A stretch of 64,000 bases of DNA from positions 3,286,001 to 3,350,000 of the forward strand of contig NZ_CP090438.1 of assembly GCF_021441885.1 (NCBI RefSeq), read 5' to 3'. Shown here in pieces: positions 26,210 through 35,234 of the stretch (its first letter is position 1; each line of letters begins with the position of its first letter). Origin of the DNA: Vibrio maritimus. Lineage in GTDB: Bacteria; Pseudomonadota; Gammaproteobacteria; Enterobacterales; Vibrionaceae. A model generated the notes under the pieces. That model was not told the DNA's origin, made no database searches, and worked only from the letters and a program-made list of their open reading frames with translations. A program made the translations under genes and the position numbers.

Positions 26210-27520
26210 ATGGTTGCTATAGAGCTTGCCGTCGTACTGCTGTTTATTTATTTAGGCGCACGTATTGGCGGTATTGGAATTGGTTTAGCCGGCGGTGCCG
26301 GTGTAATAGCCCTATCACTGGTACTTGGTGTACCAACCAGCCAAGCCTACATCCCGGTTGATGTAATCTTGATCATCATGTCAGTGATTACCGCGATTGC
26401 AGCAATGCAAGTTGCTGGCGGTATGGACTGGCTAGTACAAATTGCTGAAGACTTCCTTCGTAAACATCCAGAAAGAATTACCTTTTACGCACCCATCGTG
26501 ACTTTCTTGATGACCCTGATGGCAGGTACCGGTCATACCGCTTTCTCTACCCTACCCGTCATTGCAGAAGTTGCAAAAGGTCAAGGTGTTCGCCCTTCTC
26601 GCCCTCTTTCTATCGCCGTTGTTGCCTCGCAAATCGCGATCACTGCATCCCCTATTTCAGCAGCCGTCGTGGCGTTTGCTGCGATGCTAGCACCAATGGG
26701 CGTTGACTACCTAACACTGCTCGCGGTGTGCATTCCAACCACATTCATTGCTTGTATGGTCGGCGCTTTTGTTGCCAACTTTATGGGTAGCGAACTAAAA
26801 GACGATCCAGTCTACCAAGAACGTCTAGCGCAAGGTCTGATTAAGTTAAGCGACGCGAAAGAGCGAAACATCCTGCCGACAGCGAAAACAGCGACCTACA
26901 TTTTCCTTGCGGCTATCGGTTTTGTTGTGTGCTACGCCGCGGCTATCTCAGGCTCAATCGGCCTTATCGAAGATCCAGCGCTGGGTCGAAACGAAGCCAT
27001 TATGACCGTCATGCTTGCTGCGGCTGCGGCAATTACCCTGGTCACTAAGATTGATGCATCGAAAATCCCGTCAGCGGCGACTTTCCGCTCTGGTATGACA
27101 GCGTGTGTTTGTGTACTTGGTGTGGCATGGCTAGGCTCGACGTTTGTTAACGCTCACGTAGACGGTATTAAAGAGCTTGCTGGTGCGCTACTTGAAGATT
27201 ACCCATGGATGCTTGCTATGGTGCTATTCTTCGCGTCAATGCTGCTTTACTCGCAAGGTGCAACGACAGTTGCTCTCATGCCAGCGGCTTTAGCTATCGG
27301 TGTTGCGCCGCTAACCGCAGTGGCCTCTTTTGCTGCGGTAAGTGCTCTGTTTGTATTGCCAACCTACCCAACACTGCTAGCTGCGGTTGAAATGGATGAC
27401 ACAGGTTCTACGCGAATCGGTAACTATGTATTCAACCACCCATTCTTCATTCCGGGTGTAACGACTATTGCTACGGCAGTGGCGCTTGGATTCGCGTTTG
27501 GCGGTCTATTGATCGGCTAA
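26210..27520 (+). CDS. dcuA: Anaerobic C4-dicarboxylate transporter (DcuA type)
   Basis: A 436-residue inner-membrane antiporter for aspartate, fumarate, malate and succinate, with about ten transmembrane segments. Closer to DcuA than DcuB by eye: the C-terminal FVLPTYPTLLAAVEMDDTG and the N-terminal ARIGGIGIGLAGG follow DcuA. ATG 26210 is chosen (AAGGA ribosome site) over the TTG two codons earlier. Paired with aspA as in enterobacteria; it ends in a strong terminator. Confidence 0.9.
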   Translation: MVAIELAVVLLFIYLGARIGGIGIGLAGGAGVIALSLVLGVPTSQAYIPVDVILIIMSVITAIAAMQVAGGMDWLVQIAEDFLRKHPERITFYAPIVTFLMTLMAGTGHTAFSTLPVIAEVAKGQGVRPSRPLSIAVVASQIAITASPISAAVVAFAAMLAPMGVDYLTLLAVCIPTTFIACMVGAFVANFMGSELKDDPVYQERLAQGLIKLSDAKERNILPTAKTATYIFLAAIGFVVCYAAAISGSIGLIEDPALGRNEAIMTVMLAAAAAITLVTKIDASKIPSAATFRSGMTACVCVLGVAWLGSTFVNAHVDGIKELAGALLEDYPWMLAMVLFFASMLLYSQGATTVALMPAALAIGVAPLTAVASFAAVSALFVLPTYPTLLAAVEMDDTGSTRIGNYVFNHPFFIPGVTTIATAVALGFAFGGLLIG

Positions 27521-27546
27521 ACTCAGCTGCGACTCGCAATATCATT

Positions 27547-27577
27547 AAAGAGCAGCTTTTACGCTGCTCTTTTTTTA
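27547..27577 (+). terminator. Rho-independent terminator after dcuA
   Basis: A 10-bp stem (27547-27556 with 27563-27572) with a TTTTAC loop, then a T run. Confidence 0.9.
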
Positions 27578-27658
27578 TCTCAGATGAAACATTTGACGCT
27601 ATCTTCCTGTCTTAACTTCATATAACCTCAATATATTGTTTTGGCTTGGTTGCGTTTT

Positions 27659-29491
27659 ATGACTCGGATATTCACACATCTATTACTGCTCTCTCTATTT
27701 ACCATCTCCCTACCAAGCTGGGCGTTGTTTGGTGACAGTAGTTCTAGCTCCGCTTTTGCACCGAGCTCACCGAACACGTTCGTGCCGGTAGATGAAGCCT
27801 TTCCGATGAACGCCTACCAACAAGGCGATCGTGTATTCATCGATTGGCAAGTAAAACAAGACTACTACCTCTATCAAGAGCGCCTGTCGTTCAGTGGCGA
27901 AAACGTCACATTGGGTGATATCACGATGGAAGATGGCGAGCCCTACAATGATGAGTTCTTTGGTGACGTAAACATCTATACTCAACCGCTGTTCGTGGAA
28001 GTACCGCTAACGGCATATCAAGATGGCGCGAGATTGATTGTTCAATACCAAGGCTGTGCGAAAGCGGGTTTTTGCTATCCGCCTGAGACTCGCATCATCG
28101 ATATCACACCATTTAGCTTTGATGCCGCTCAAGAGGTACAAACGACATCACAATCTATTGCGCCTACACCTCAAAACTCCAACGCTCAGTCGAAACAAAG
28201 CACCCCTGAATCTGGTTCAGCCGCCCCATCCAATGGCAACCTAACCGATAAACTGGCACAGAACTGGTGGACACCTGCGTTATTCTTATTGCTTGGTATC
28301 GGACTGGCGTTTACACCTTGTGTGCTCCCTATGTACCCGATTTTGACCAGCATTGTGCTTGGCGGTGGCAAACGCAGTCACAAACAGGCGCTTATTCTTT
28401 CACTGGTGTACGTGCAAGGTATGGCGCTCACATATACCTTACTAGGTCTGGTGGTTGCGTCTGCGGGTATGCAGTTTCAAGCGGCAATGCAGCACCCTTA
28501 CGTGTTGATCGGGTTGAGTGCACTCTTTATTGCGCTGTCGCTGTCTATGTTTGGTCTATACACGCTTCAGCTACCAAGCGGGGTGCAGACTTGGCTCAAT
28601 AATCTCAGCAACAAGCAACAGGGCGGTAACTTGCTCGGTGTCTTCGCCATGGGCGCAATATCGGGATTAGTGTGTTCACCTTGCACCACAGCGCCGCTTT
28701 CTGGAGCACTGCTTTACGTCGCGCAAAGTGGTGATTTGTTGACGGGCGGTATTGCTCTGTATGCGCTTGCGTTGGGTATGGGCATTCCGCTTATCGCAGC
28801 GGCGGTGTTTGGTAATAAACTGCTACCGAAAGCGGGTAACTGGATGGAGCGTGTCAAAGTGTTGTTTGGCTTTGTTCTACTCGCTGCCCCGATTTTCCTG
28901 CTTGAGCGCTTACTACCCGAATTTTGGAGCAGTGTACTGTGGTCTGGACTCGGGATTGCTGCCTTTAGCTGGCTCTACCATCAGAAGAACGCGTTGCCTT
29001 TTGGAGGCTGGAAACAAAGCTGCGTGGGTATTATTGCCATATTAGGCCTGTTTGCCTCAGCGCAGCCACTGCTCAATCACTGGCTTGGCAATCCTAGCGG
29101 TGCTGAAGCTTCAAAGGTCTCGATTAGCTTTGTTCAAATCAACAACACGACCGAGCTACAAGCAGAATTGGACAAAGCGAAACTGGCGGGTAAGCCAGTG
29201 ATGTTAGATTTTTATGCGGACTGGTGTGTAGCCTGCAAAGAGTTTGAGAAATACACCTTCCATGCTCCTAATGTTGAGCCTGTGTTGAGTGATTTTGTCC
29301 TGCTGCAAGCAGATGTGACTCGTAATCAGCCACAGGATATAGAGCTACTTAAGTCAATGGACGTGTTAGGTCTACCCACTATTGAGTTTTGGGATGCACA
29401 AGGTAATCCCATTCCTCATGCTCGCTTAACTGGTTTTGTTGGTGCCGATGATTTTCTGCAGCACCTCACTCAACATGCGCTCATCCAATAG
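27659..29491 (+). CDS. dsbD: Thiol:disulfide interchange protein DsbD
   Basis: Carries electrons from cytoplasmic thioredoxin across the inner membrane to DsbC, DsbG and CcmG. The protein has 610 residues: signal peptide (about 1-22), a periplasmic alpha domain with Cys133 and Cys139 (CAKAGFCYPP), an eight-helix membrane domain with the redox cysteines in FTPCVLP and CSPCTTAPL, and a thioredoxin-like gamma domain with Cys523-x-x-Cys526 (WCVACK). ATG 27659 gives the signal peptide; an in-frame TTG six codons earlier is less likely. Confidence 0.95.
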   Translation: MTRIFTHLLLLSLFTISLPSWALFGDSSSSSAFAPSSPNTFVPVDEAFPMNAYQQGDRVFIDWQVKQDYYLYQERLSFSGENVTLGDITMEDGEPYNDEFFGDVNIYTQPLFVEVPLTAYQDGARLIVQYQGCAKAGFCYPPETRIIDITPFSFDAAQEVQTTSQSIAPTPQNSNAQSKQSTPESGSAAPSNGNLTDKLAQNWWTPALFLLLGIGLAFTPCVLPMYPILTSIVLGGGKRSHKQALILSLVYVQGMALTYTLLGLVVASAGMQFQAAMQHPYVLIGLSALFIALSLSMFGLYTLQLPSGVQTWLNNLSNKQQGGNLLGVFAMGAISGLVCSPCTTAPLSGALLYVAQSGDLLTGGIALYALALGMGIPLIAAAVFGNKLLPKAGNWMERVKVLFGFVLLAAPIFLLERLLPEFWSSVLWSGLGIAAFSWLYHQKNALPFGGWKQSCVGIIAILGLFASAQPLLNHWLGNPSGAEASKVSISFVQINNTTELQAELDKAKLAGKPVMLDFYADWCVACKEFEKYTFHAPNVEPVLSDFVLLQADVTRNQPQDIELLKSMDVLGLPTIEFWDAQGNPIPHARLTGFVGADDFLQHLTQHALIQ

Positions 29492-29636
29492 TGAGCAGGT
29501 CGATTTATGAAGCGGTTGTTTACAGAGTCATAGCTAAAAAGTCGATTCTGCTCAGAGTTTTGTATTGATTTAATTGTCCAAACATCAGACTGAATCAATA
29601 ATAGCATTAACACTTTCGCAAAATAATTGAGACACT

Positions 29637-30266
29637 ATGGAACCGAGCTATACCATCATTATCGCCGATGACCATCCACTGTTTAGAAATGCACTATTTC
29701 AGTCGGTCCATATGGCGATAAGTGGCGCGAACTTGCTGGAAGCTGACTCGCTGGAGTCGTTACTCAGCTTGCTCGAGAAAAGCGAAGAGCCCGATCTTAT
29801 TTTGTTGGACCTCAAGATGCCGGGGGCCAACGGCATGTCTGGACTGATTCACCTACGTGCCGACTATCCTGATATTCCTATCGTCGTCATTTCTGCCAGC
29901 GAAGAGCCCAGCATTGTCTCACAGGTCAAAATGCACGGTGCCTTTGGGTTTATCCCAAAATCAAGCGATATGCGCGCTTTGATCAGTGCGCTAAACCAAG
30001 TGCTCGAAGGCGAACCCTACTTCCCAGCGGAGCTTCTTGTCGACAGCAACGAAAGTAATGATCTTGCAGAGAAAATTGCCACCCTCACTCCGCAGCAATA
30101 CAAAGTACTGGGCATGCTGTCAGACGGTCTCCTTAACAAGCAGATTGCGTACGATCTCAATGTCTCAGAAGCGACTATCAAAGCGCACATGACGGCGATT
30201 TTCCGCAAATTAGGGGTTAAAAACCGCACTCAAGCGGTGATCTTGCTGCAAGAGTTCCACAATTAG
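29637..30266 (+). CDS. crbR: LuxR/FixJ-type response regulator, CrbR-like
   Basis: A 209-residue protein: receiver domain 1-125 with acidic pair Asp11-Asp12 and phospho-acceptor Asp58 (LLDLKMP), then a LuxR-type helix-turn-helix (about 143-205). In V. cholerae the CrbS/CrbR system activates acetyl-CoA synthetase during the acetate switch. The name here rests on similarity in type and on nearby actP, a CrbS-like kinase and acs. It is not adjacent to its presumed kinase (5 kb apart). It ends overlapping the convergent nhaP2 by 4 bases. Confidence 0.75.
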   Translation: MEPSYTIIIADDHPLFRNALFQSVHMAISGANLLEADSLESLLSLLEKSEEPDLILLDLKMPGANGMSGLIHLRADYPDIPIVVISASEEPSIVSQVKMHGAFGFIPKSSDMRALISALNQVLEGEPYFPAELLVDSNESNDLAEKIATLTPQQYKVLGMLSDGLLNKQIAYDLNVSEATIKAHMTAIFRKLGVKNRTQAVILLQEFHN

Positions 30267-32008
30267 TGGCCCTCTTGTGCCTCTTCAGATTTCGGTAGAC
30301 ATAGGCCCAACTTCACCACCTCGTGATCGTCAATGTCTGCCACAACCCAAGTGATATCGTGCCACTCAAAGCTATCACCTAAAACTGGATACATTCCAAG
30401 CTCCTGGTCAACCAGCTCTTTCAGCGACATCTTGCCATTTTCCTCTGTATCCAACTCGATACCATAGTACTCGCTAACGTTAGCCACCGATTGAGTCACA
30501 TCTAAGAAGAAATCACCGAAGAAACGGACCGCTTCTTCCGACTCTGGCGCCTCACTAAACAGCGCACTCAAGCTATCTAGATCTTGGTCTTGACCTAACA
30601 CACATAGAGTGTCATACGCTTCCAACACAGTACTACCCGATGGGTGAAGCAGTTTGTCATCTCTAAATAGCGCAGTAATTCGCGTACCTTCTGGCATCGA
30701 CAATTTTCTCAGAGGTTCACCCACACACCACTTTTCTGGTTTGAGCTTGTAGACAAACATCTCCCATTCACTGGCAGGGAAGATCTCAACCCCAGTGCGA
30801 TAAACAGGTGTAGGTTTGGGAGGAAGTGTGACTTGAGCTAACCCTGCCACCTTCATCAAACTACCGCCCTGTACAATCAACGAAACCATAACCACGAAGA
30901 AGGCGATATTAAAATAGAGCTGTGCATTCTCAAGCCCTGCCATCATAGGGAATACCGCTAAGATGATAGGGACGGCACCGCGAAGACCCACCCACGAGAC
31001 GAACCAACGCTCTTTGGTGGTAAACGCCCTAAAGGGCAATAGGCCTATCCAAACCGATAATGGGCGCGCAAAAAGAATCATTCCAAAGGCGAGTATTAAC
31101 GCTGGTAGCGCAATTTCCATCAGCGTAGATGGCGTTACTAGCAAACCAAGAACTAAGAACATCACAATTTGGCTGAGCCATGTCATACCGTCTAGTACAT
31201 TGAGAATGGCGTGGCGACCACGAGTTGGTCGGTTACCTATAAACAAACCCACAAGGTAGATAGATAAAATTCCACTGCCCCCCAACATGCCAGAGAAGGC
31301 AAACAGAGCGACACCACCACTTAATACCAAGATCGAGTACAGACCATCGGCTAACTGGACACGATTAACCAGACTCCACAACAACCAACCACCAGCAAAC
31401 CCAACTACCGTTCCAACTCCAAACTGCATCAAGAAACTCTTGAGCAGGAAACTCGCACCCATATCAGCATTAGGGTTACCAAGCAAAGCAATCAGGGTTA
31501 CGGTTAAAAAGACCGCCATTGGGTCGTTGGTACCTGACTCTATCTCTAGTGTTGAGCCGACACGTTCATTCAGGCTTTGGCCTTTTAACAATGAAAACAC
31601 CGCCGCCGCGTCGGTAGAGCCGACGATTGCCCCCACCAAAATGCCTTGCATTAAGGTTAAGTCGAACAACCAAGCCGCCATCAGTCCAGTAAGGGTCGCT
31701 GTGAGCGCCACACCTACGGTAGCTAATGAAAGTGAGGGCCAAAACGCGACTTTAAAGCTCGCGACTTTGGTGCGCATTCCCCCATCAAGAAGAATGACCG
31801 CAAGGGCGAGGTTACTCACAAGATAGGTTAACGAGTAGTCATCAAAAGCGATGCCACCTGGGCCGTCTTCGCCAGCTAGCATGCCAACAAAGAGGAAAAT
31901 AACGAGAATAGGAACGCCGATTCGGGAAGAAACTTGTGAAAACAGGACACTCAAAGCAATGAGTACCGCCCCCGTTAAAAACAGTTGATTAATGGTGACT
32001 GCGTCCAA
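30263..32008 (-). CDS. nhaP2: K+/H+ antiporter NhaP2
   Basis: A 581-residue CPA1-family antiporter with about 12-13 transmembrane helices (to ~395), then cytoplasmic RCK_C-type and CorC-like domains. The conserved ion-site segment GSTDAAAVFSLL and ESGTNDPMA are present. In V. cholerae NhaP2 exports K+ to manage cytoplasmic K+ at acidic pH. Start: TTG at 32006-32008, with an AGGGGG ribosome site, aligns with E. coli CvrA (M-D-A-x-T-I); the longer frame to 32062 adds residues without family support. Why it lies between crbR and actP is not obvious. Confidence 0.88.
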   Translation of the reverse strand: MDAVTINQLFLTGAVLIALSVLFSQVSSRIGVPILVIFLFVGMLAGEDGPGGIAFDDYSLTYLVSNLALAVILLDGGMRTKVASFKVAFWPSLSLATVGVALTATLTGLMAAWLFDLTLMQGILVGAIVGSTDAAAVFSLLKGQSLNERVGSTLEIESGTNDPMAVFLTVTLIALLGNPNADMGASFLLKSFLMQFGVGTVVGFAGGWLLWSLVNRVQLADGLYSILVLSGGVALFAFSGMLGGSGILSIYLVGLFIGNRPTRGRHAILNVLDGMTWLSQIVMFLVLGLLVTPSTLMEIALPALILAFGMILFARPLSVWIGLLPFRAFTTKERWFVSWVGLRGAVPIILAVFPMMAGLENAQLYFNIAFFVVMVSLIVQGGSLMKVAGLAQVTLPPKPTPVYRTGVEIFPASEWEMFVYKLKPEKWCVGEPLRKLSMPEGTRITALFRDDKLLHPSGSTVLEAYDTLCVLGQDQDLDSLSALFSEAPESEEAVRFFGDFFLDVTQSVANVSEYYGIELDTEENGKMSLKELVDQELGMYPVLGDSFEWHDITWVVADIDDHEVVKLGLCLPKSEEAQEGH

Positions 32009-32257
32009 TTCTTTCCCCCTGTACAAAACCGTATGTTGCGCAACTAAAACTATACCAAACAATTTCCTGTATGAGTGGGTTTGATGGTATTCACTGGCCT
32101 GTTTATCGGAAAATAGTTGTTAAATTTTAAGACTCTTATCTTAAAACCCATCCAAATCTTAGACCTTTGGCTAATTTAACATCAGATTAACATCACACTT
32201 TTCCACCCACACTACCTTAAGCACCTGTATCTACGGCGCTTTCTTGTTTTTTACAGT

Positions 32258-32269
32258 CGACTAAAGTTG
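32258..32269. promoter_or_regulatory. Candidate CrbR dyad upstream of the DUF4212-actP operon
   Basis: Reads CGACT-AA-AGTTG, one base off the dyad CGACT-AA-AGTCG seen upstream of the CBS/nucleotidyltransferase gene. It sits about 80 bases upstream of the first start codon. The operator role is inferred from recurrence at three acetate-locus units. Confidence 0.45.
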
Positions 32270-32345
32270 CACTGAGTTCTTGCCTTCACCCTGCTACCTT
32301 ATAAAACGTAACAATACGTTAACACACACGATAAAGGAGAAGGCC

Positions 32346-32612
32346 ATGGCGTTCGAATCATCAGAACAAGCTCAAGCCTATTGGAAGGAAAATCTAGGAA
32401 TCATGGGTTCGCTACTCGCAATCTGGTTCCTTGTGTCTTACGGTGCAGGCATCCTATTTGTTGACGCACTTAATGCAATCCAGTTTGGTGGTTTCAAACT
32501 CGGCTTCTGGTTTGCACAGCAAGGGTCAATCTACACCTTTGTTGCTCTGATCTTTGTTTATGTTGCTCGCATGAATGCGCTCGACAAGAAATACAACGTA
32601 CAGGAAGACTAA
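32346..32612 (+). CDS. DUF4212 small membrane subunit of the acetate symporter
   Basis: An 88-residue protein with two transmembrane helices and the pattern AYWKENLGIMGSLLAIWFLVS. DUF4212 genes regularly precede SSS-family actP-like symporters and are thought to be accessory subunits, comparable to YjcH upstream of ActP in E. coli. ATG 32346 has an AGGAGAAGG ribosome site; the frame is open to 32280 but without support. Twelve bases before actP, same operon. Confidence 0.88.
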   Translation: MAFESSEQAQAYWKENLGIMGSLLAIWFLVSYGAGILFVDALNAIQFGGFKLGFWFAQQGSIYTFVALIFVYVARMNALDKKYNVQED

Positions 32613-32624
32613 GAGGCATTTAAA

Positions 32625-34328
32625 ATGGATATTCAAACTTGGACGTTTATTCTTGTCGGTATTACCTTTGCGCTCTACATCGGCATCGCGATCTGGGCTC
32701 GTGCTGGCTCAACCAGTGAGTTCTATGTTGCAGGTGGTGGTGTTCACCCTGTGGCAAACGGCATGGCAACAGCGGCTGACTGGATGTCGGCAGCATCTTT
32801 CATTTCAATGGCAGGTATCATCTCATTCATCGGTTACGATGGTGCGGTATACCTTATGGGTTGGACTGGCGGTTACGTACTTCTTGCACTTTGCTTAGCC
32901 CCTTATCTACGTAAGTTCGGTAAGTTCACCGTGCCAGATTTCATTGGCGATCGTTACTACTCAAAAACAGCGCGTATGGTAGCGGTATTCTGTGCCATCT
33001 TCGTTTCCTTTACCTATGTAGCAGGTCAGATGCGTGGTGTAGGTGTTGTATTCTCACGTTTCCTAGAGGTAGACATCAACCTAGGTATCGTTATCGGTAT
33101 GGCCATCGTATTCTTCTACGCAGTAATGGGTGGAATGAAAGGGATTACCTATACTCAGGTTGCTCAATATTGCGTACTGATCTTCGCTTTCTTGGTGCCA
33201 GCGGTATTTACATCGCTAATGATGACAGGCTCGGTACTGCCACAGGTTGGTTTTGGTTCGACGCTGACAGGGTCAGAAACCTACTTGCTCGATAAACTCG
33301 ATGGACTGACTGAGGAGCTCGGCTTTACCGCCTATACCGACGGCTCTAAGAGTATGGTTGACGTCTTCTTCATCTGTGCGGCGCTAATGGTGGGTACAGC
33401 AGGTCTACCACACGTTATTATTCGCTTTTTCACTGTACCTCGCGTAAAAGATGCACGTATTTCAGCAGGTTGGGCACTCGTCTTTATCTCGCTTCTTTAC
33501 ACAACTGCACCAGCAGTCGCAGCGTTCGCTCGCGTTAACATGATCGACACCATCAATGGTCCAGACATGAAAGGCGTACAAGCAGAAGAGGCACCAAGCT
33601 GGTATAAGAACTGGGAAAGCACAGGTCTTGTTGGTTGGGAAGATAAGAATGGCGATGGTCGTATGTTCTACTCAGGCGATGAACGCAATGAGATGAAGAT
33701 CAACCGCGATATCATCGTATTGGCTTCTCCAGAGCTTGCTCAACTTCCTAACTGGGTTGTCGCACTGCTCGCAGCAGGTGGCTTAGCCGCAGCACTATCA
33801 ACAGCAGCGGGTCTACTATTGGTTATCTCGACAGCGGTCTCTCATGATCTGCTCAAGAAAGGCTTTAAACCCGATATGACCGATAAGCAGGAACTCATGT
33901 ATGCTCGGATAGGCGCCGCCGCCGCGGTCATCGGTGCCGGTTACCTAGGCATCAACCCACCAGGCTTCGTGGCTCAGGTTGTTGCATTCGCCTTCGGTCT
34001 GGCAGCCGCATCCTTCTTCCCTGCTATTATCCTGGGTATCTTCTACAAGAAGATGAACAAAGAGGGTGCTATCGCAGGTATGCTTTCAGGTATCTTGTTT
34101 ACTGCGGCTTACATCATCTACTTCAAGTTCATCAACCCTGCGGCAAGCACACCAGACAATTGGTTGTTTGGCATCAGCCCAGAAGGTATTGGTACGCTTG
34201 GTATGTGTCTAAACTTCACGGTATCCATTGTGGTTAACAAGTTTACGGCAGAAGTACCGAAAGATGTGCAAGATATGGTGGAATCGATTCGCTATCCGAA
34301 AGGCGCTGGCGCGGCTCACGACCACTAA
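32625..34328 (+). CDS. actP: Cation/acetate symporter (ActP-type, SSS family)
   Basis: A 567-residue sodium:solute symporter with about 13 transmembrane helices. It probably imports acetate or other short carboxylates with Na+ or H+. Family hallmarks include ARAGSTSEFYVAGGGVHPVANGMA shortened here to FYVAGGGV, GMATAADWMSAASF, and the later GGLAAALSTAAGLLL. A hydrophilic loop of ~60 residues (about 310-365) contains an EF-hand-like DKNGDG stretch, which could bind Ca2+. Cotranscribed with DUF4212; a strong terminator follows. acs is 8 kb downstream. Confidence 0.88.
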   Translation: MDIQTWTFILVGITFALYIGIAIWARAGSTSEFYVAGGGVHPVANGMATAADWMSAASFISMAGIISFIGYDGAVYLMGWTGGYVLLALCLAPYLRKFGKFTVPDFIGDRYYSKTARMVAVFCAIFVSFTYVAGQMRGVGVVFSRFLEVDINLGIVIGMAIVFFYAVMGGMKGITYTQVAQYCVLIFAFLVPAVFTSLMMTGSVLPQVGFGSTLTGSETYLLDKLDGLTEELGFTAYTDGSKSMVDVFFICAALMVGTAGLPHVIIRFFTVPRVKDARISAGWALVFISLLYTTAPAVAAFARVNMIDTINGPDMKGVQAEEAPSWYKNWESTGLVGWEDKNGDGRMFYSGDERNEMKINRDIIVLASPELAQLPNWVVALLAAGGLAAALSTAAGLLLVISTAVSHDLLKKGFKPDMTDKQELMYARIGAAAAVIGAGYLGINPPGFVAQVVAFAFGLAAASFFPAIILGIFYKKMNKEGAIAGMLSGILFTAAYIIYFKFINPAASTPDNWLFGISPEGIGTLGMCLNFTVSIVVNKFTAEVPKDVQDMVESIRYPKGAGAAHDH

Positions 34329-34362
34329 TCTACAAGCAATAACCTTATCCACACGTAATAAC

Positions 34363-34393
34363 AAAGGCCGCTGCAGATGCAGCGGCCTTTTTT
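34363..34393 (+). terminator. Rho-independent terminator after actP
   Basis: A 12-bp perfect stem (34363-34374 with 34379-34390) with an AGAT loop followed by T's. It can also serve the convergent DUF3316 gene. Confidence 0.9.
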
Positions 34394-34413
34394 CGTGCTA
34401 GCGAAATCAAATG

Positions 34414-34752
34414 TTAGTCATAACGAGAGAAACGATACTCTACGTCAACAACGCCTTGGTACATGGTTGCACCGTTGTCACCAGGCATAGTGTTGTATGA
34501 CACGTCTTTGTCGTAGATTTCGATACTGTTGTGGTCAAGGCTTTTCAAAGGAGTGCGCAACACAAACGCCAACTCATGTGACGGCTTAGAAGAAAGCTGT
34601 TCCGAGATACGGTTCGCTTCTGCCATCGCTTCTGCCTTAGTTTCAAAGAACTCGGTGTGCACGCCACCGTTTCCGTATAAGTTGTCTGCATTTGCAAAGG
34701 CTAAAGCCGGAGCCATTGCAAGGATAGCTGCAAGTGGTAATAGTTTTTTCAT
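34414..34752 (-). CDS. Exported DUF3316 family protein
   Basis: A 112-residue protein with a clean signal peptide (about 1-20, cut at AFA-N). The mature part is about 92 residues with no cysteines and no recognised catalytic motif. It belongs to the Vibrio DUF3316 family of unknown function. Start ATG 34752 with a GAGGTGT ribosome site. Its 480-bp upstream region is AT-rich and contains a cluster of GATAC motifs, suggesting specific regulation. Confidence 0.8.
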   Translation of the reverse strand: MKKLLPLAAILAMAPALAFANADNLYGNGGVHTEFFETKAEAMAEANRISEQLSSKPSHELAFVLRTPLKSLDHNSIEIYDKDVSYNTMPGDNGATMYQGVVDVEYRFSRYD

Positions 34753-35234
34753 AATGACACCTCATCAAGTAGCACCGTTAAGTGCTCAACATTCGGTGAA
34801 CGTACAACGACCTAACGCTCAACCAACTCCCTCTTTAATACGGAGGGATACCTAAAAAGTATTAAAAGAAAATCAAATTTAAATGATACTAGTAACAATT
34901 AGCATTTTGCTTTGGTATCACTTTTTGTTTTCATTTGATACTCATCTCTTACCCAATACGACCTGACACAGGTCACATTAATTTCAAAAAATTGCACCTT
35001 TTTTCAGCATTTTTCGAAAGAGTACTGATTCATAACGAATTAATTTCAGCGTTGCGTTGACAGAAATCCCGCCAAGGCTGTGAGTGTTGCTATCCGTTAG
35101 TTGATGTCACAAAGAATAACTGGAACGACGTAAAGGGTCTGTCAAGCGAGGTAAAGGTAAGGTGATATTGAGTAAAGACATGGAAAGAACACTAACATCG
35201 AAATGACAAATGCTTTCCCATGCCTTATTGATCG
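34753..35234. other. 482-bp intergenic region with clustered GATAC motifs
   Basis: No coding potential that I can support. Near the DUF3316 gene there are four GATAC/GTATC pentamers within 96 bases (34847-34851, 34885-34889, 34915-34919, 34937-34941); three share the longer core TGATAC. A CCCTC/GAGGG inverted repeat lies near 34829-34847. The half nearest the kinase gene (34980-35234) shows nothing I recognise, and no clear terminator for that gene. Confidence 0.55.

Noticed and set aside
29533..29544. GCTAAAAAGTCG upstream of the CrbR-like gene, resembling the acetate-locus dyad
   Set aside because: Only one half (AGTCG) matches; the other half at the right spacing does not. Not enough to claim autoregulation.
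34963..34978. CRP-like sequence (CTGACACAGGTCACAT)
   Set aside because: One good half-site, but the other half matches only three of five positions, and it is 200 bases from the nearest start codon.
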